A stretch of DNA of 46,983 nt, from positions 1 to 46,983 of the forward strand of contig CAIMSI010000125.1 in NCBI GenBank assembly GCA_903844115.1, read 5' to 3'. Shown here piece after piece: positions 38,444 through 46,983 of the stretch. Made by a program: the position numbers and the translations under genes. Source of the DNA: an uncultured Actinomycetes bacterium. Its GTDB lineage: Bacteria > Actinomycetota > Actinomycetes > Nanopelagicales > Nanopelagicaceae. Numbering within the stretch: the stretch's first letter is position 1; every line of letters starts with the position of its first letter. Below the pieces are notes generated by a model that was given only the letters and a program-made list of their open reading frames with translations, was not told the DNA's origin and did no database searches.

Positions 38444-39709
38444 ATGACAACTTTCTTTGGCCCCGATTTCGATGCTCTGGAATCTCAAGATCCAGATATT
38501 GCAACGCTTCTGCTAACCGAACTTGATCGTCAACGAAAGAATTTACAATTAATTGCGAGCGAAAATTTCACCTCACCTTCGGTTCTTGCAGCCCTAGGTT
38601 CAACACTTTCCAATAAATATGCCGAAGGCTATCCAGGTAAGCGTTACTACGGCGGATGCGAAGAAGTCGACAAGGTCGAGACAATTGGTATTGAACGAGC
38701 AAAAGCACTTTTCGGCGCAGAACATGCAAACCTTCAACCGCACTCAGGAGCATCGGCAAACGTTGCCGTATATAAAGCGTTTACTAATCCGGGGGATACC
38801 GTACTTGCGATGTCACTTCCGCATGGCGGCCACCTGACCCATGGAGCAAAAGTTAATTTTTCAGGCAAGTGGTACAACATTGTTTCCTATGGCGTGCGCC
38901 AAGATAATGAGCTCATTGATTACGATGAACTTCGAGATTTAGCAATCCAACATAAGCCAAAAATTATTATTACTGGTGCAACGGCCTACCCAAGCCTCAT
39001 TGATTTTGAAACGGTGCGAAAAATTTGTGATGAGGTTGGCGCGATCATGTGGGTGGATGCCGCTCACTTCATTGGATTGGTCGCTGGCAAAGCGATCCCT
39101 TCTCCCGTTCCGTACGCTGATGTAGTTTCATTCACGACACACAAGGTGCTTCGAGGACCACGTGGTGGAATGATTCTTTCAAAAGCTGAGCATGCAGCAG
39201 CACTGGATAAAGCAGTGTTTCCGGGTATGCAAGGCGGGCCCATCATGAGCGCGGTTGCAGGAAAGGCGATTGCGTTAAAAGAAGCTGCAACCCCTGCTTA
39301 TCAAGCGTACGCAAAGAAAGTTATTGAAAATGCTCAAACTCTTGCTGCTTCATTGGAAAGTGAAGGAATGCGCGCGGTTTCCGGGGGAACTGCGACACAC
39401 TTGGCGCTCATGGATATTCGTGGAACTGGCATCACGGGCAAAATTGCCGATGAACGTTGTGGGCTTTCGGGCATCACGCTGAACAAGAATTCAATCCCAT
39501 TTGATCCTGAAACTGCTGCTGTCACTAGCGGTATTCGTGTTGGAACAGCTGCAACAACAACCCAAGGAATGGGCGCTCCAGAGATGAAGGCAATTGCATC
39601 ATTGATTGCACGCGCAATTAAAGATGGCGGAGATGAAAGTAAAGCTGCCGCAATTCGATCTGATGTCCATACTCTCACCGCGAAGTTCCCTGTCTATCCT
39701 CGCGCATAA
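38444..39709 (+). CDS. glyA: Serine hydroxymethyltransferase
   Basis: PLP enzyme converting serine and tetrahydrofolate to glycine and methylene-tetrahydrofolate, the one-carbon donor used by ThyX. It is 421 aa. The PLP lysine is K234 in SFTTHKVLRGPRGG. Other blocks are LIASENFTSPSVLAA, NKYAEGYPGKRYYGG and QPHSGASANVAVY. It sits between tsaC and wecA and ends 11 bases before wecA. Confidence 0.98.
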   Translation: MTTFFGPDFDALESQDPDIATLLLTELDRQRKNLQLIASENFTSPSVLAALGSTLSNKYAEGYPGKRYYGGCEEVDKVETIGIERAKALFGAEHANLQPHSGASANVAVYKAFTNPGDTVLAMSLPHGGHLTHGAKVNFSGKWYNIVSYGVRQDNELIDYDELRDLAIQHKPKIIITGATAYPSLIDFETVRKICDEVGAIMWVDAAHFIGLVAGKAIPSPVPYADVVSFTTHKVLRGPRGGMILSKAEHAAALDKAVFPGMQGGPIMSAVAGKAIALKEAATPAYQAYAKKVIENAQTLAASLESEGMRAVSGGTATHLALMDIRGTGITGKIADERCGLSGITLNKNSIPFDPETAAVTSGIRVGTAATTTQGMGAPEMKAIASLIARAIKDGGDESKAAAIRSDVHTLTAKFPVYPRA

Positions 39710-39720
39710 ATTAACTCTCA

Positions 39721-40815
39721 ATGCGTGAATATCTTTTAACTGCAAGCTTCGCAGCAGCGCTCTGCTTTCTCATAACTCCGTGGGTAGCCCGCTTTGCAAT
39801 GCAATCCGGCGCCTTTGTAAAGATTCGCGAAAGAGATGTGCATAAAGCTACGACTCCACGTTGGGGCGGAATTGCGATGTGGGGAGCTATGTCACTCACC
39901 TTCTTAGTTGTTAGTCACCTTCCACTGGTGAGCAAATCATTTGGACGCGAGTCGCAAGGAATCTTCCTCGCTGCAACATTCATCATGTTGCTCGGAGCGC
40001 TAGATGATCGTTTTGACCTTGATGCCGTAACAAAATCTGCCGGGCAAGCTCTTGCCGGTGGAATATTGCTTCTTCATGGAGTGCAAATTCTTTGGTTACC
40101 CATCAATGGAATCTTGACCCTTCCTCCGGCTATCGGACAAGTCATCACAGTTATTTTCGTCATGCTTGTAATCAACGCCGTCAATTTCGTTGACGGACTA
40201 GATGGATTGGCTACAGGAATTGTGGCAATTTGTGGAACGGCATTCTTTATATTTTCTTACATTCTTGCAGTGGTCAATGGTTTCAATCGCGCAGGCGCCC
40301 CATCACTTATCACCGCAGTTTTGGTTGGAATTTGTATTGGATTTTTGCCTCACAACTTTCATCCGGCAAAAATATTCATGGGGGATTCTGGGGCGATGCT
40401 TCTAGGCTTATTGCTTGCTGCAAGTGCTATCACTCTTACGGGGCAGATAGATTTGAATGCAATTGCGCAATCAAACTCGCGCAGTACATTTTTGCCACTG
40501 ATACTCCCATTCACCATACTTGCAATTCCGCTCATTGACCTGGCAATGGCTATTGTGCGACGCATACTTGCAGGGCGCTCACCATTTGCCGCCGACCGCG
40601 AGCATCTGCACCATCGCTTGCTTTCAATGGGCAACTCGCATCGACGTACGACCTTTATTCTTTATACATGGACTGCGATGTTTGCAATCCCAACTGTGAT
40701 TGCAGCCTTCGCACCATTATGGATTGCACTTCTTGTTGCCCTATCAATGCTCGCATTTTCACTTGGTCTCATCGCGGACACTTTAAGAAAGAACCAGGAG
40801 TTGGCAAATGTCTAA
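39721..40815 (+). CDS. wecA: WecA/Rfe-type undecaprenyl-phosphate sugar-1-phosphate transferase
   Basis: Polytopic membrane enzyme of 364 aa (about 11 helices) that starts lipid-linked polymer synthesis by loading GlcNAc-1-phosphate on decaprenyl or undecaprenyl phosphate. Catalytic blocks: KATTPRWGGIAM, VNFVDGLDGLATG at 154-166, HNFHPAKIFMGDSGAMLLG and DREHLHHRLLSMGNSHRR. Mycobacterial Rfe is at the same place before atpI. Start 11 bases after glyA; TAAATT lies eight bases upstream. Confidence 0.93.
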   Translation: MREYLLTASFAAALCFLITPWVARFAMQSGAFVKIRERDVHKATTPRWGGIAMWGAMSLTFLVVSHLPLVSKSFGRESQGIFLAATFIMLLGALDDRFDLDAVTKSAGQALAGGILLLHGVQILWLPINGILTLPPAIGQVITVIFVMLVINAVNFVDGLDGLATGIVAICGTAFFIFSYILAVVNGFNRAGAPSLITAVLVGICIGFLPHNFHPAKIFMGDSGAMLLGLLLAASAITLTGQIDLNAIAQSNSRSTFLPLILPFTILAIPLIDLAMAIVRRILAGRSPFAADREHLHHRLLSMGNSHRRTTFILYTWTAMFAIPTVIAAFAPLWIALLVALSMLAFSLGLIADTLRKNQELANV

Positions 40816-41266
40816 TACAGCTGAAGGTTCGTTGTGGAAGGGTGCACTTATTCCTTCGGGAGTAATTGCAATTCTCTGCATTGTTGGTTCTGATCTCATC
40901 AGGCATACATCGGGCTTATGGGGAGCACTCATGGCCAGCGCTACCGTCGTAATTTTTTTCTCGATTCACTTGATCATTAATCAAGTCTCGAAAAACCTAG
41001 ATCCAATTGCTGTAATGGCTTTAGCTATGTTCTCTTATTTTGCAAAAGTGCTTGTCATGGGCGCATTTTTGGTAATTGTCACCAAGACCACCACTCCGCA
41101 AAACGTAGATCGGCCCGCCTTTGCTGTTACTGCATTGGCAATTACGGCAGCCTGGCTGGGCGGGGAAATCCGTGCCTTCCTCAAGCTGCGTTTGGGGTTA
41201 CCATTACCCTCCACAAGCTCTTCGCAAAGCGGGGAGCATCCAGGAGGTTCTGATGGCACGAAGTGA
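40808..41266 (+). CDS. atpI: AtpI-like four-helix membrane protein
   Basis: A 152-aa membrane protein with four predicted helices (about 12-32, 38-58, 64-92, 102-124) and a Ser/Gly-rich tail. Sequence similarity to a named family is not obvious to me. Its place between wecA and the ATP synthase genes, where actinobacteria carry atpI (M. tuberculosis Rv1303), and the helix count support AtpI. It overlaps wecA by eight bases and the next gene by 14. Confidence 0.6.
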   Translation: MSNTAEGSLWKGALIPSGVIAILCIVGSDLIRHTSGLWGALMASATVVIFFSIHLIINQVSKNLDPIAVMALAMFSYFAKVLVMGAFLVIVTKTTTPQNVDRPAFAVTALAITAAWLGGEIRAFLKLRLGLPLPSTSSSQSGEHPGGSDGTK

Positions 41267-41465
41267 TTCCGAGAAGCGCAATGAAGAAGGCGCAATGTGG
41301 TCGATCTTCGGATACCTGCTTTCCGGGCTCATCGTTTGGGGTGGAATTGGCGCTGCCATAGACCACTGGGTGATGCATAAGAACCATTGGTTCATGCTTG
41401 TGGGATTCCTGTTAGGAATGGGTGCCTCGCTCTACCTGGTCTGGCTCCGTTTCGTAAAAGAGTAG
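41253..41465 (+). CDS. AtpZ-like F0F1 ATPase accessory protein
   Basis: A 70-aa protein with two helices (about 16-36 and 45-65): MWSIFGYLLSGLIVWGGIGAAIDHW and LVGFLLGMGASLYLVWLRF. This matches the AtpZ/AtpI 'F0F1-ATPase gene 1' type, thought to aid c-ring assembly or Mg/Ca entry. ATG 41253 has AGGAGG five bases upstream, one of the strongest ribosome-binding sites in the window. Confidence 0.75.
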   Translation: MARSDSEKRNEEGAMWSIFGYLLSGLIVWGGIGAAIDHWVMHKNHWFMLVGFLLGMGASLYLVWLRFVKE

Positions 41466-41606
41466 GGCTGGAAGTAGCGCTGAAGTACTAGGCCTCACAC
41501 CTCTTTTAGACGGCCGAGGATTTCAACTTTCCCCCAATAACTAATAAGGTTCAACCGTCTTCCCGATGACCCCCAAATCGGCTCATTTCGAGCCCAAGGA
41601 GTAAGT
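41466..41606 (+). promoter_or_regulatory. Leader/promoter region before atpB
   Basis: No gene is seen. TAAGGT at 41545-41550 fits a -10, with a weak TTTCAA 18 bases upstream. GGCTC-ATTTC-GAGCC (41580-41594) is a 5-bp hairpin just before the AAGGAG ribosome-binding site (41596-41601) and could modulate it. Confidence 0.3.
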
Positions 41607-42383
41607 GTGCGAGCTTTTGCGTTCGAAGGTGGCTTCGTCCCGCCTAGCACTGCTGACTTCAACCTCCCTCCAGCATTTGGAAATAGCGAATTCACAACCA
41701 AGCCAATTCTTTTGGTCTTTCTTTCAGTTGTTTTAATAAGCGTTTTCTTCGTTGCCTCATCGCGTAAAGCACTCGTGGTCCCAACAAAGCTTCAATTCGC
41801 TGGTGAATTGATTTATGGCTTCGTTCGCAACGACCTTGGCAAGGAAATTATTGGCGCTGAATTTATGCGCTTTGTTCCACTGCTCTTCTCACTCTTCACT
41901 TTTATTTTAACTAACAACATCTTCGGAATCATTCCGCTCCTACAATTCCCAGCGATGTCTCACGTTTCATTTCCATATGTTTTAGCAGCATTTCCATTCA
42001 TCGCCTTCCATTGGGTTGGAATAAAGAAGCAGGGACTTGGCCATTACCTCAAGGGCATTGCATTCATGCCTGGAGTTCCAAAGGCTGTTTATGTTCTGTT
42101 GACTCCAATTGAAATTGCGACATTCTTTTTAGTTCGCCCACTGACCCTTTCTTTGCGTTTGTTCGCAAATATGTTTGCCGGTCACCTGCTCCTGCTTGTG
42201 TTTATCATGGGTGGAGATCACCTCATCAAAGGCGTTATCGGGCTCAAGCTCGTCGCTCCATTCTCATTTACTCTTGGCATCGTCATGACATTCTTTGAAT
42301 TCATGGTGCAATGTCTTCAGGCTTACATTTTTACTCTTCTATCAGCGCTCTACATTGCTGGCGCGCTGGCGGATGAGCACTAA
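41607..42383 (+). CDS. atpB: ATP synthase F0 subunit a
   Basis: Membrane stator subunit forming the proton half-channels with the c ring. It is 258 aa with about six helices. The essential arginine is R184 in SLRLFANMFAGHLLL. The N-terminal FVPPSTADFNLPP is typical of actinobacteria. It starts at GTG 41607 after AAGGAG. Confidence 0.97.
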   Translation: MRAFAFEGGFVPPSTADFNLPPAFGNSEFTTKPILLVFLSVVLISVFFVASSRKALVVPTKLQFAGELIYGFVRNDLGKEIIGAEFMRFVPLLFSLFTFILTNNIFGIIPLLQFPAMSHVSFPYVLAAFPFIAFHWVGIKKQGLGHYLKGIAFMPGVPKAVYVLLTPIEIATFFLVRPLTLSLRLFANMFAGHLLLLVFIMGGDHLIKGVIGLKLVAPFSFTLGIVMTFFEFMVQCLQAYIFTLLSALYIAGALADEH

Positions 42384-42425
42384 CACGTACCAAACCCAAA
42401 GCACCACCTACAGAAAGGCACCACA

Positions 42426-42629
42426 ATGAAAGGCACACTCAACCTGGTCGGTTATGGCCTATCAGCTATCGGACCTGCAATTGCAACAGGCTTGATCTTC
42501 GCTGCATACATCAACGGCGTAGCTCGTCAGCCAGAAGCTCGTAGCGTTCTACAGCCAATCGCGTTCCTCGGATTCGCACTTGCTGAAGCACTTGCTCTAT
42601 TCGGTCTCGTTCTCGCATTCGTTCTCTAA
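42426..42629 (+). CDS. atpE: ATP synthase F0 subunit c
   Basis: Proteolipid of the rotor ring. It is 67 aa and forms a helical hairpin. The proton-carrying carboxylate is E54 in [12 protein letters not shown], and the polar loop is ARQPEAR (33-39). No Na+-type Gln/Ser-Thr set is seen, so proton coupling is expected. AGAAAGG lies before ATG 42426. The gap after atpB is 42 bases. Confidence 0.98.
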   Translation: MKGTLNLVGYGLSAIGPAIATGLIFAAYINGVARQPEARSVLQPIAFLGFALAEALALFGLVLAFVL

Positions 42630-42636
42630 TTTGTAA

Positions 42637-43187
<551 letters not shown>

Positions 43188-43188
<1 letters not shown>

Positions 43189-44015
43189 TGTTGAACCTCG
43201 GTGGAAACTCTCGCCAATCGTTATCGGCGATTCGCGTTGTACTTGATGGAAAGCTCAAAGGGCTTTCGGCGATCGAGTGCACTGCTGTTTCTGCGGAGCT
43301 TTTCAACGTACTTCTTGCTCTTCAATCTTCAGGTGCGTTGCGCCGCGCGGTCACAGACCCTGCGCGTGAGCACGAAGCAAAGAGCGCACTCGTAACCGAT
43401 CTCTTTGGTAAGTCACTTTCAAAGTCAACGTTGGATCTAGTAAACCAGCTTGTTGCACTTCGTTGGTCTCGCACAACAGATATCGTGCATGCAATCGAAC
43501 AGCTTGCAGTTGAAGCAGAAGCTACTGCAGCAAATACCGATGATTCATTGGATAGCGTTGAGGAAGAACTCTTTGCTTTCTCCAAGGTACTCGTTGCAAA
43601 TAATGATCTTCGCCAGGCGCTGAACAGCTCATTGGATTCAGGGGATCACAAGGCCGAACTCATCAAGGCAATTTTTGGTGGCAAATACAAGCCCTCATCA
43701 GTTCGACTACTCGAGCAGCTTGTGCGCGTACTACAGCGTCGCAGCATCGAACTAGCGCTGCTTGCCTTTATTCACGGCATTACCGCTCGCCATAATCGCC
43801 TGCGCGCAGTTGTGCTTAGCCGCAGTGAATTATCTCCAGCCCAGCGAGAGAAATTGGCTTCTACTCTTACAAAGCAAATGGGTCAGCCAGTTCATGTCTC
43901 AGTTGAGATTGATGCCAGCGTTATCGGTGGTGTCGCAGTTCGTTTTGATGATGAAGTTATCGACGGAACTATCAGTAATCGTTTGGCAGAAGCGAGCAGA
44001 GCGCTCGCAGTATAA
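43188..44015 (+). CDS. atpH: ATP synthase F1 subunit delta
   Basis: Connects the b stalk to the F1 head. It is 275 aa, longer than the E. coli protein (177 aa). The C-terminal signature AVVLSRSELSPAQREKLASTL and VHVSVEIDASVIGGVAVRFDDEVIDGTI are clear; the first 100 residues form an N-terminal extension typical of actinobacteria, where delta can be fused to b-like sequence, though no membrane helix is present here. Confidence 0.93.
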
Positions 44016-44019
44016 GAAT

Positions 44020-44041
44020 TCTCTACTTCACCCAGTAGAGA
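44020..44041 (+). promoter_or_regulatory. Intercistronic hairpin between atpH and atpA
   Basis: TCTCTACT (44020-44027), loop TCACCC, AGTAGAGA (44034-44041). Eight pairs and no T-run, so it is unlikely to terminate. It could mark a processing or stability site that adjusts subunit ratios. Confidence 0.5.
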
Positions 44042-44069
44042 TTAGTTAGCAGAACAGAGGGAGAACGAA

Positions 44070-45629
44070 ATGTCGGATACAACAATCCGCCCCGAGGATA
44101 TTCGTGATGCGCTTTCTAAGCACGTCGCGTCCTATAACCCAGGCGCAGCAGCTCGCGATGAAATCGGTGTAGTTACCGAAGCAGGCGATGGTATTGCGCG
44201 CGTTGAAGGCTTGCCTTCGACTATGACAAATGAGCTTTTGAAATTTGAAAACGGAACTCTTGGTTTGGCATTGAACCTTGATGTACGTGAAATCGGTGTC
44301 GTTATTTTGGGTGAATTCACTGGCATTGAAGAAGGAACAACCGTACGACGCACTGGTGAAATTCTCTCTGTACCAGTGGGCGATGGATTCCTTGGTCGCG
44401 TAGTTGATCCGCTTGGTCGTCCAATTGACGGCAAGGGTGAAATTAAGGCAGAGGCAACTCGCGCCCTTGAACTACAGGCACCTTCTGTTGTTCAACGTCA
44501 ACCAGTTAAAGAGCCAATGCAGACAGGTATTAAAGCTATCGATGCAATGACAGCTATTGGTCGCGGACAGCGCCAGCTCATCATCGGTGATCGCCAGACA
44601 GGTAAGACTGCAATTGCAATCGATACCATCATCAACCAGAAAGAAAACTGGAAGAGTGGAGATCCAAAGAAGCAAGTTAAATGTATTTATGTTGCTATTG
44701 GTCAAAAGGGTTCAACAATTGCATCCGTTAAGGGCGCTCTTGAAGAAGCTGGTGCGATGGAATACACAACAATTGTTGCTTCACCTGCATCAGATCCAGC
44801 AGGCTTCAAATATTTGGCTCCGTACACTGGTTCTGCAATTGGTCAGCACTGGATGTACAACGGCCAGCATGTATTGATTATTTTTGATGATCTCTCGAAG
44901 CAAGCTGAGGCTTATCGTTCAGTCTCACTATTGCTGCGCCGCCCACCGGGCCGTGAAGCGTATCCAGGCGACGTTTTCTATTTACACTCACGTTTGCTCG
45001 AGCGCTGCGCGAAGCTTTCTGATGAATTAGGTGGCGGTTCAATGACCGGCCTTCCAATTATCGAAACAAAGGGAAATGACGTATCTGCGTTTATTCCAAC
45101 AAACGTAATTTCTATTACCGATGGTCAGTGCTTCCTTGAAACAGATCTCTTTAACGCAGGCGTTCGCCCGGCGATTAACGTAGGTATTTCAGTTTCACGT
45201 GTGGGTGGATCTGCTCAGACAAAGGCAATCAAGAAGATTGCTGGACGTTTGCGTCTTGACCTTGCTCAATACCGCGAACTGGAAGCATTCGCAGCATTCG
45301 GCTCTGACCTTGATGCAGCATCCAAGGCACAGCTCGAACGCGGAGCTCGCATGGTTGAACTTTTGAAGCAGGGCCAATACAGCCCTTATTCAGTTGAACG
45401 TATGGCGGTTTCAATTTGGGCAGGAACAACCGGCAAGATGGATTCAATTCCAGTGGCCGATGTTCGTCGCTTTGAAAGTGAATTCCTTGATTTCGTAGCG
45501 CGCGAGCGTTCATCAATCATGGATGTAATTTCCAATACTCGTGAACTAACCGACGATACAGTCGCTGCCCTCGATGAAGCAGTCACAGTATTCAAGGCGC
45601 AATTCACATCGAGTGAGGTTAAAAACTAA
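44070..45629 (+). CDS. atpA: ATP synthase F1 subunit alpha
   Basis: Non-catalytic nucleotide-binding subunit of the F1 head. It is 519 aa. P-loop GDRQTGKT at 173-180; [31 protein letters not shown] and [16 protein letters not shown] are highly conserved blocks. GGGAG lies before ATG 44070. Confidence 0.99.
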   Translation: MSDTTIRPEDIRDALSKHVASYNPGAAARDEIGVVTEAGDGIARVEGLPSTMTNELLKFENGTLGLALNLDVREIGVVILGEFTGIEEGTTVRRTGEILSVPVGDGFLGRVVDPLGRPIDGKGEIKAEATRALELQAPSVVQRQPVKEPMQTGIKAIDAMTAIGRGQRQLIIGDRQTGKTAIAIDTIINQKENWKSGDPKKQVKCIYVAIGQKGSTIASVKGALEEAGAMEYTTIVASPASDPAGFKYLAPYTGSAIGQHWMYNGQHVLIIFDDLSKQAEAYRSVSLLLRRPPGREAYPGDVFYLHSRLLERCAKLSDELGGGSMTGLPIIETKGNDVSAFIPTNVISITDGQCFLETDLFNAGVRPAINVGISVSRVGGSAQTKAIKKIAGRLRLDLAQYRELEAFAAFGSDLDAASKAQLERGARMVELLKQGQYSPYSVERMAVSIWAGTTGKMDSIPVADVRRFESEFLDFVARERSSIMDVISNTRELTDDTVAALDEAVTVFKAQFTSSEVKN

Positions 45630-45632
45630 CTC

Positions 45633-46520
45633 ATGGGTGCTCAACTACGGATTTATCGCCGACGGATGCGCTCCGTTAAGGCGACAAAGAAGATTACGAA
45701 AGCAATGGAGTTAATTTCTGCTTCTCGTATCGTGAAGGCGCAACAACGCGTTGCTGCCTCATCTCCGTATGCCACTGAAATTACAAACGCAGTTACAGCT
45801 GTAGCCACCTATTCCTCAACTGACCATCCGCTCACAACGGCGCATGTAAATGCACGTCGCGCAGCAGTTCTGGTTATTGCCGCAGACCGCGGTATGGCTG
45901 GTGCCTACTCAAATGCGGCGATCAAAGAGGGCGATATTTTGACTGCATCGCTTAAGGAACGCGGCCTAGCCGTGAGTCCTTTTCTCGTCGGACGCAAAGC
46001 AGTGAATTTCTACAAGTTCCGCAATCGTGAGATTACTGCCTCATGGACTGGTTTCTCAGATAATCCGACCTTTGAAAATGCACGTGAAGTTGCATCAGCG
46101 CTCACTGAACATTTTCTTGGGGAAATCGATGAGATTCATATTGTCTATACAACTTTTAAGTCAATGATTACCCAGCAGCCTGTTGCAGCTCAAATGCTTC
46201 CACTTCAATTGGACGCATCTGCCAAGCCAACTGGTCTACTACCTGCATATGAATTCGAACCAAACCCAGCTGAGGTACTTGATTCACTACTTCCTCGCTA
46301 TGTTGAGGCTCGAGTATTTAACGCGATGTTGCAATCAGCTGCCTCAGAACACGCTGCTCGTCGTCGCGCGATGAAGTCGGCGACAGATAATGCTGATGAA
46401 CTCATCAAGACTTTAACCCGTCGTGCGAACGCTGCACGTCAGGCAGAAATCACACAAGAAATCAGTGAAATTGTTGGCGGCGCAGATGCGCTTGCCTCAG
46501 CTAGCGCAGGGAGCGAATAA
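45633..46520 (+). CDS. atpG: ATP synthase F1 subunit gamma
   Basis: Central rotating shaft. It is 295 aa. The ends carry the conserved coiled coil: [27 protein letters not shown] is split at the N terminus, and [31 protein letters not shown] at the C terminus. The start is three bases after atpA. The stop overlaps the atpD ATG (TAATG). Confidence 0.97.
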   Translation: MGAQLRIYRRRMRSVKATKKITKAMELISASRIVKAQQRVAASSPYATEITNAVTAVATYSSTDHPLTTAHVNARRAAVLVIAADRGMAGAYSNAAIKEGDILTASLKERGLAVSPFLVGRKAVNFYKFRNREITASWTGFSDNPTFENAREVASALTEHFLGEIDEIHIVYTTFKSMITQQPVAAQMLPLQLDASAKPTGLLPAYEFEPNPAEVLDSLLPRYVEARVFNAMLQSAASEHAARRRAMKSATDNADELIKTLTRRANAARQAEITQEISEIVGGADALASASAGSE

Positions 46521-46983
46521 TGAGTCAAACTACTGAAGCAACAAAATATGGCCGCGTTGCTCGCGTAATCGGACCGGTGGTGGATATTGAATTCCCATCA
46601 GATGCGATGCCAGCGATCTTCAACGCCCTTAAGGTAGAAGTGACGCTGTCGGGTACAAAGCGTATTTTGACTCTCGAAGTAGCGTTGCACATTGGCGATA
46701 ACCTCGTGCGCGCAATCTCAATGCAACCAACGGATGGAATGGTCCGTGGCGCAGAAGTGAGCGATACAGGTGCCCCAATCTCTGTACCAGTGGGCGATGT
46801 AACAAAGGGTCACGTATTTAATACCCTTGGCGAATCACTCGACGTTCCAACTTCTTCACTTGATATTAAAGAGCGTTGGCCAATCCACCGCACAGCACCA
46901 GCATTTGATCAACTCGAGTCAAAGACCGAGATGTTTGAAACAGGTATCAAAGTTATCGATCTTCTTACACCGTATGTACGTGG
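46520..46983 (+). CDS. atpD: ATP synthase F1 subunit beta, N-terminal part
   Basis: Catalytic subunit, cut by the window edge after 154 codons. [49 protein letters not shown] and [15 protein letters not shown] are the canonical beta-subunit blocks; the P-loop GGAGVGKT would follow just beyond the window. Confidence 0.98.
   Translation, partial: MSQTTEATKYGRVARVIGPVVDIEFPSDAMPAIFNALKVEVTLSGTKRILTLEVALHIGDNLVRAISMQPTDGMVRGAEVSDTGAPISVPVGDVTKGHVFNTLGESLDVPTSSLDIKERWPIHRTAPAFDQLESKTEMFETGIKVIDLLTPYVR

Overview
The window is a gene-dense, single-contig stretch of an actinobacterial chromosome. Gene content and order match the conserved actinobacterial core: rip1–ispG–proS, rimP–nusA–ylxR–infB–rbfA–truB–ribF–rpsO–pnp–M16–dapB, thyX–dapA–rnj–ftsK–rodZ-like–rimO–pgsA–cinA–clgR–DUF3046–recA–recX–miaB–miaA–dapF–hflX, then tsaC–glyA–wecA–atpIZBEFHAGD. 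Base composition by eye is only moderately GC (mid-40s percent). Intergenic gaps are short and start/stop overlaps (ATGA, GTGA, TAATG, TGATG) are very common. Together this suggests a streamlined low-GC planktonic actinobacterium, such as the freshwater acI / 'Candidatus Nanopelagicales' type. That placement is an inference, not shown by a marker gene.

Region by region: 1-3860 holds the end of a site-2 protease, isoprenoid IspG, prolyl-tRNA synthetase and a TSUP permease. 3887-10754 is the translation/transcription cluster from RimP to the FAD synthetase. 10755-13531 is rpsO–pnp with a structured pnp leader. 13554-18506 mixes an M16 peptidase and three biosynthetic genes (dapB, thyX, dapA) with a mycoredoxin and a reverse-strand AzlCD amino-acid exporter. 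18506-26889 carries RNase J, FtsK, a RodZ-like protein, RimO, PgsA, CinA, ClgR, a TetR regulator and DUF3046. 26917-31507 looks like an accessory cassette set between DUF3046 and recA: a TetR regulator, two secreted proteins on the reverse strand, and a divergent heme-type ABC importer. 31489-37779 is recA to hflX. 37784 to the end is tsaC-like, glyA, wecA and the ATP synthase operon, cut within atpD.

There are no tRNA, rRNA, CRISPR, insertion-sequence or phage features that I can see. The interesting material is regulatory. It includes a leader peptide and competing hairpins before infB, a hairpin that holds the pnp start codon in its loop, and a LexA-type SOS box and -10 overlapping the end of the upstream transporter gene before recA. 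It also includes a long inverted repeat in the divergent heme-uptake promoter, and a recurring TANNNT-N6/7-start arrangement that predicts leaderless transcripts for many genes. A Sua5/TsaC-family protein with altered signature motifs is the most unusual enzyme.
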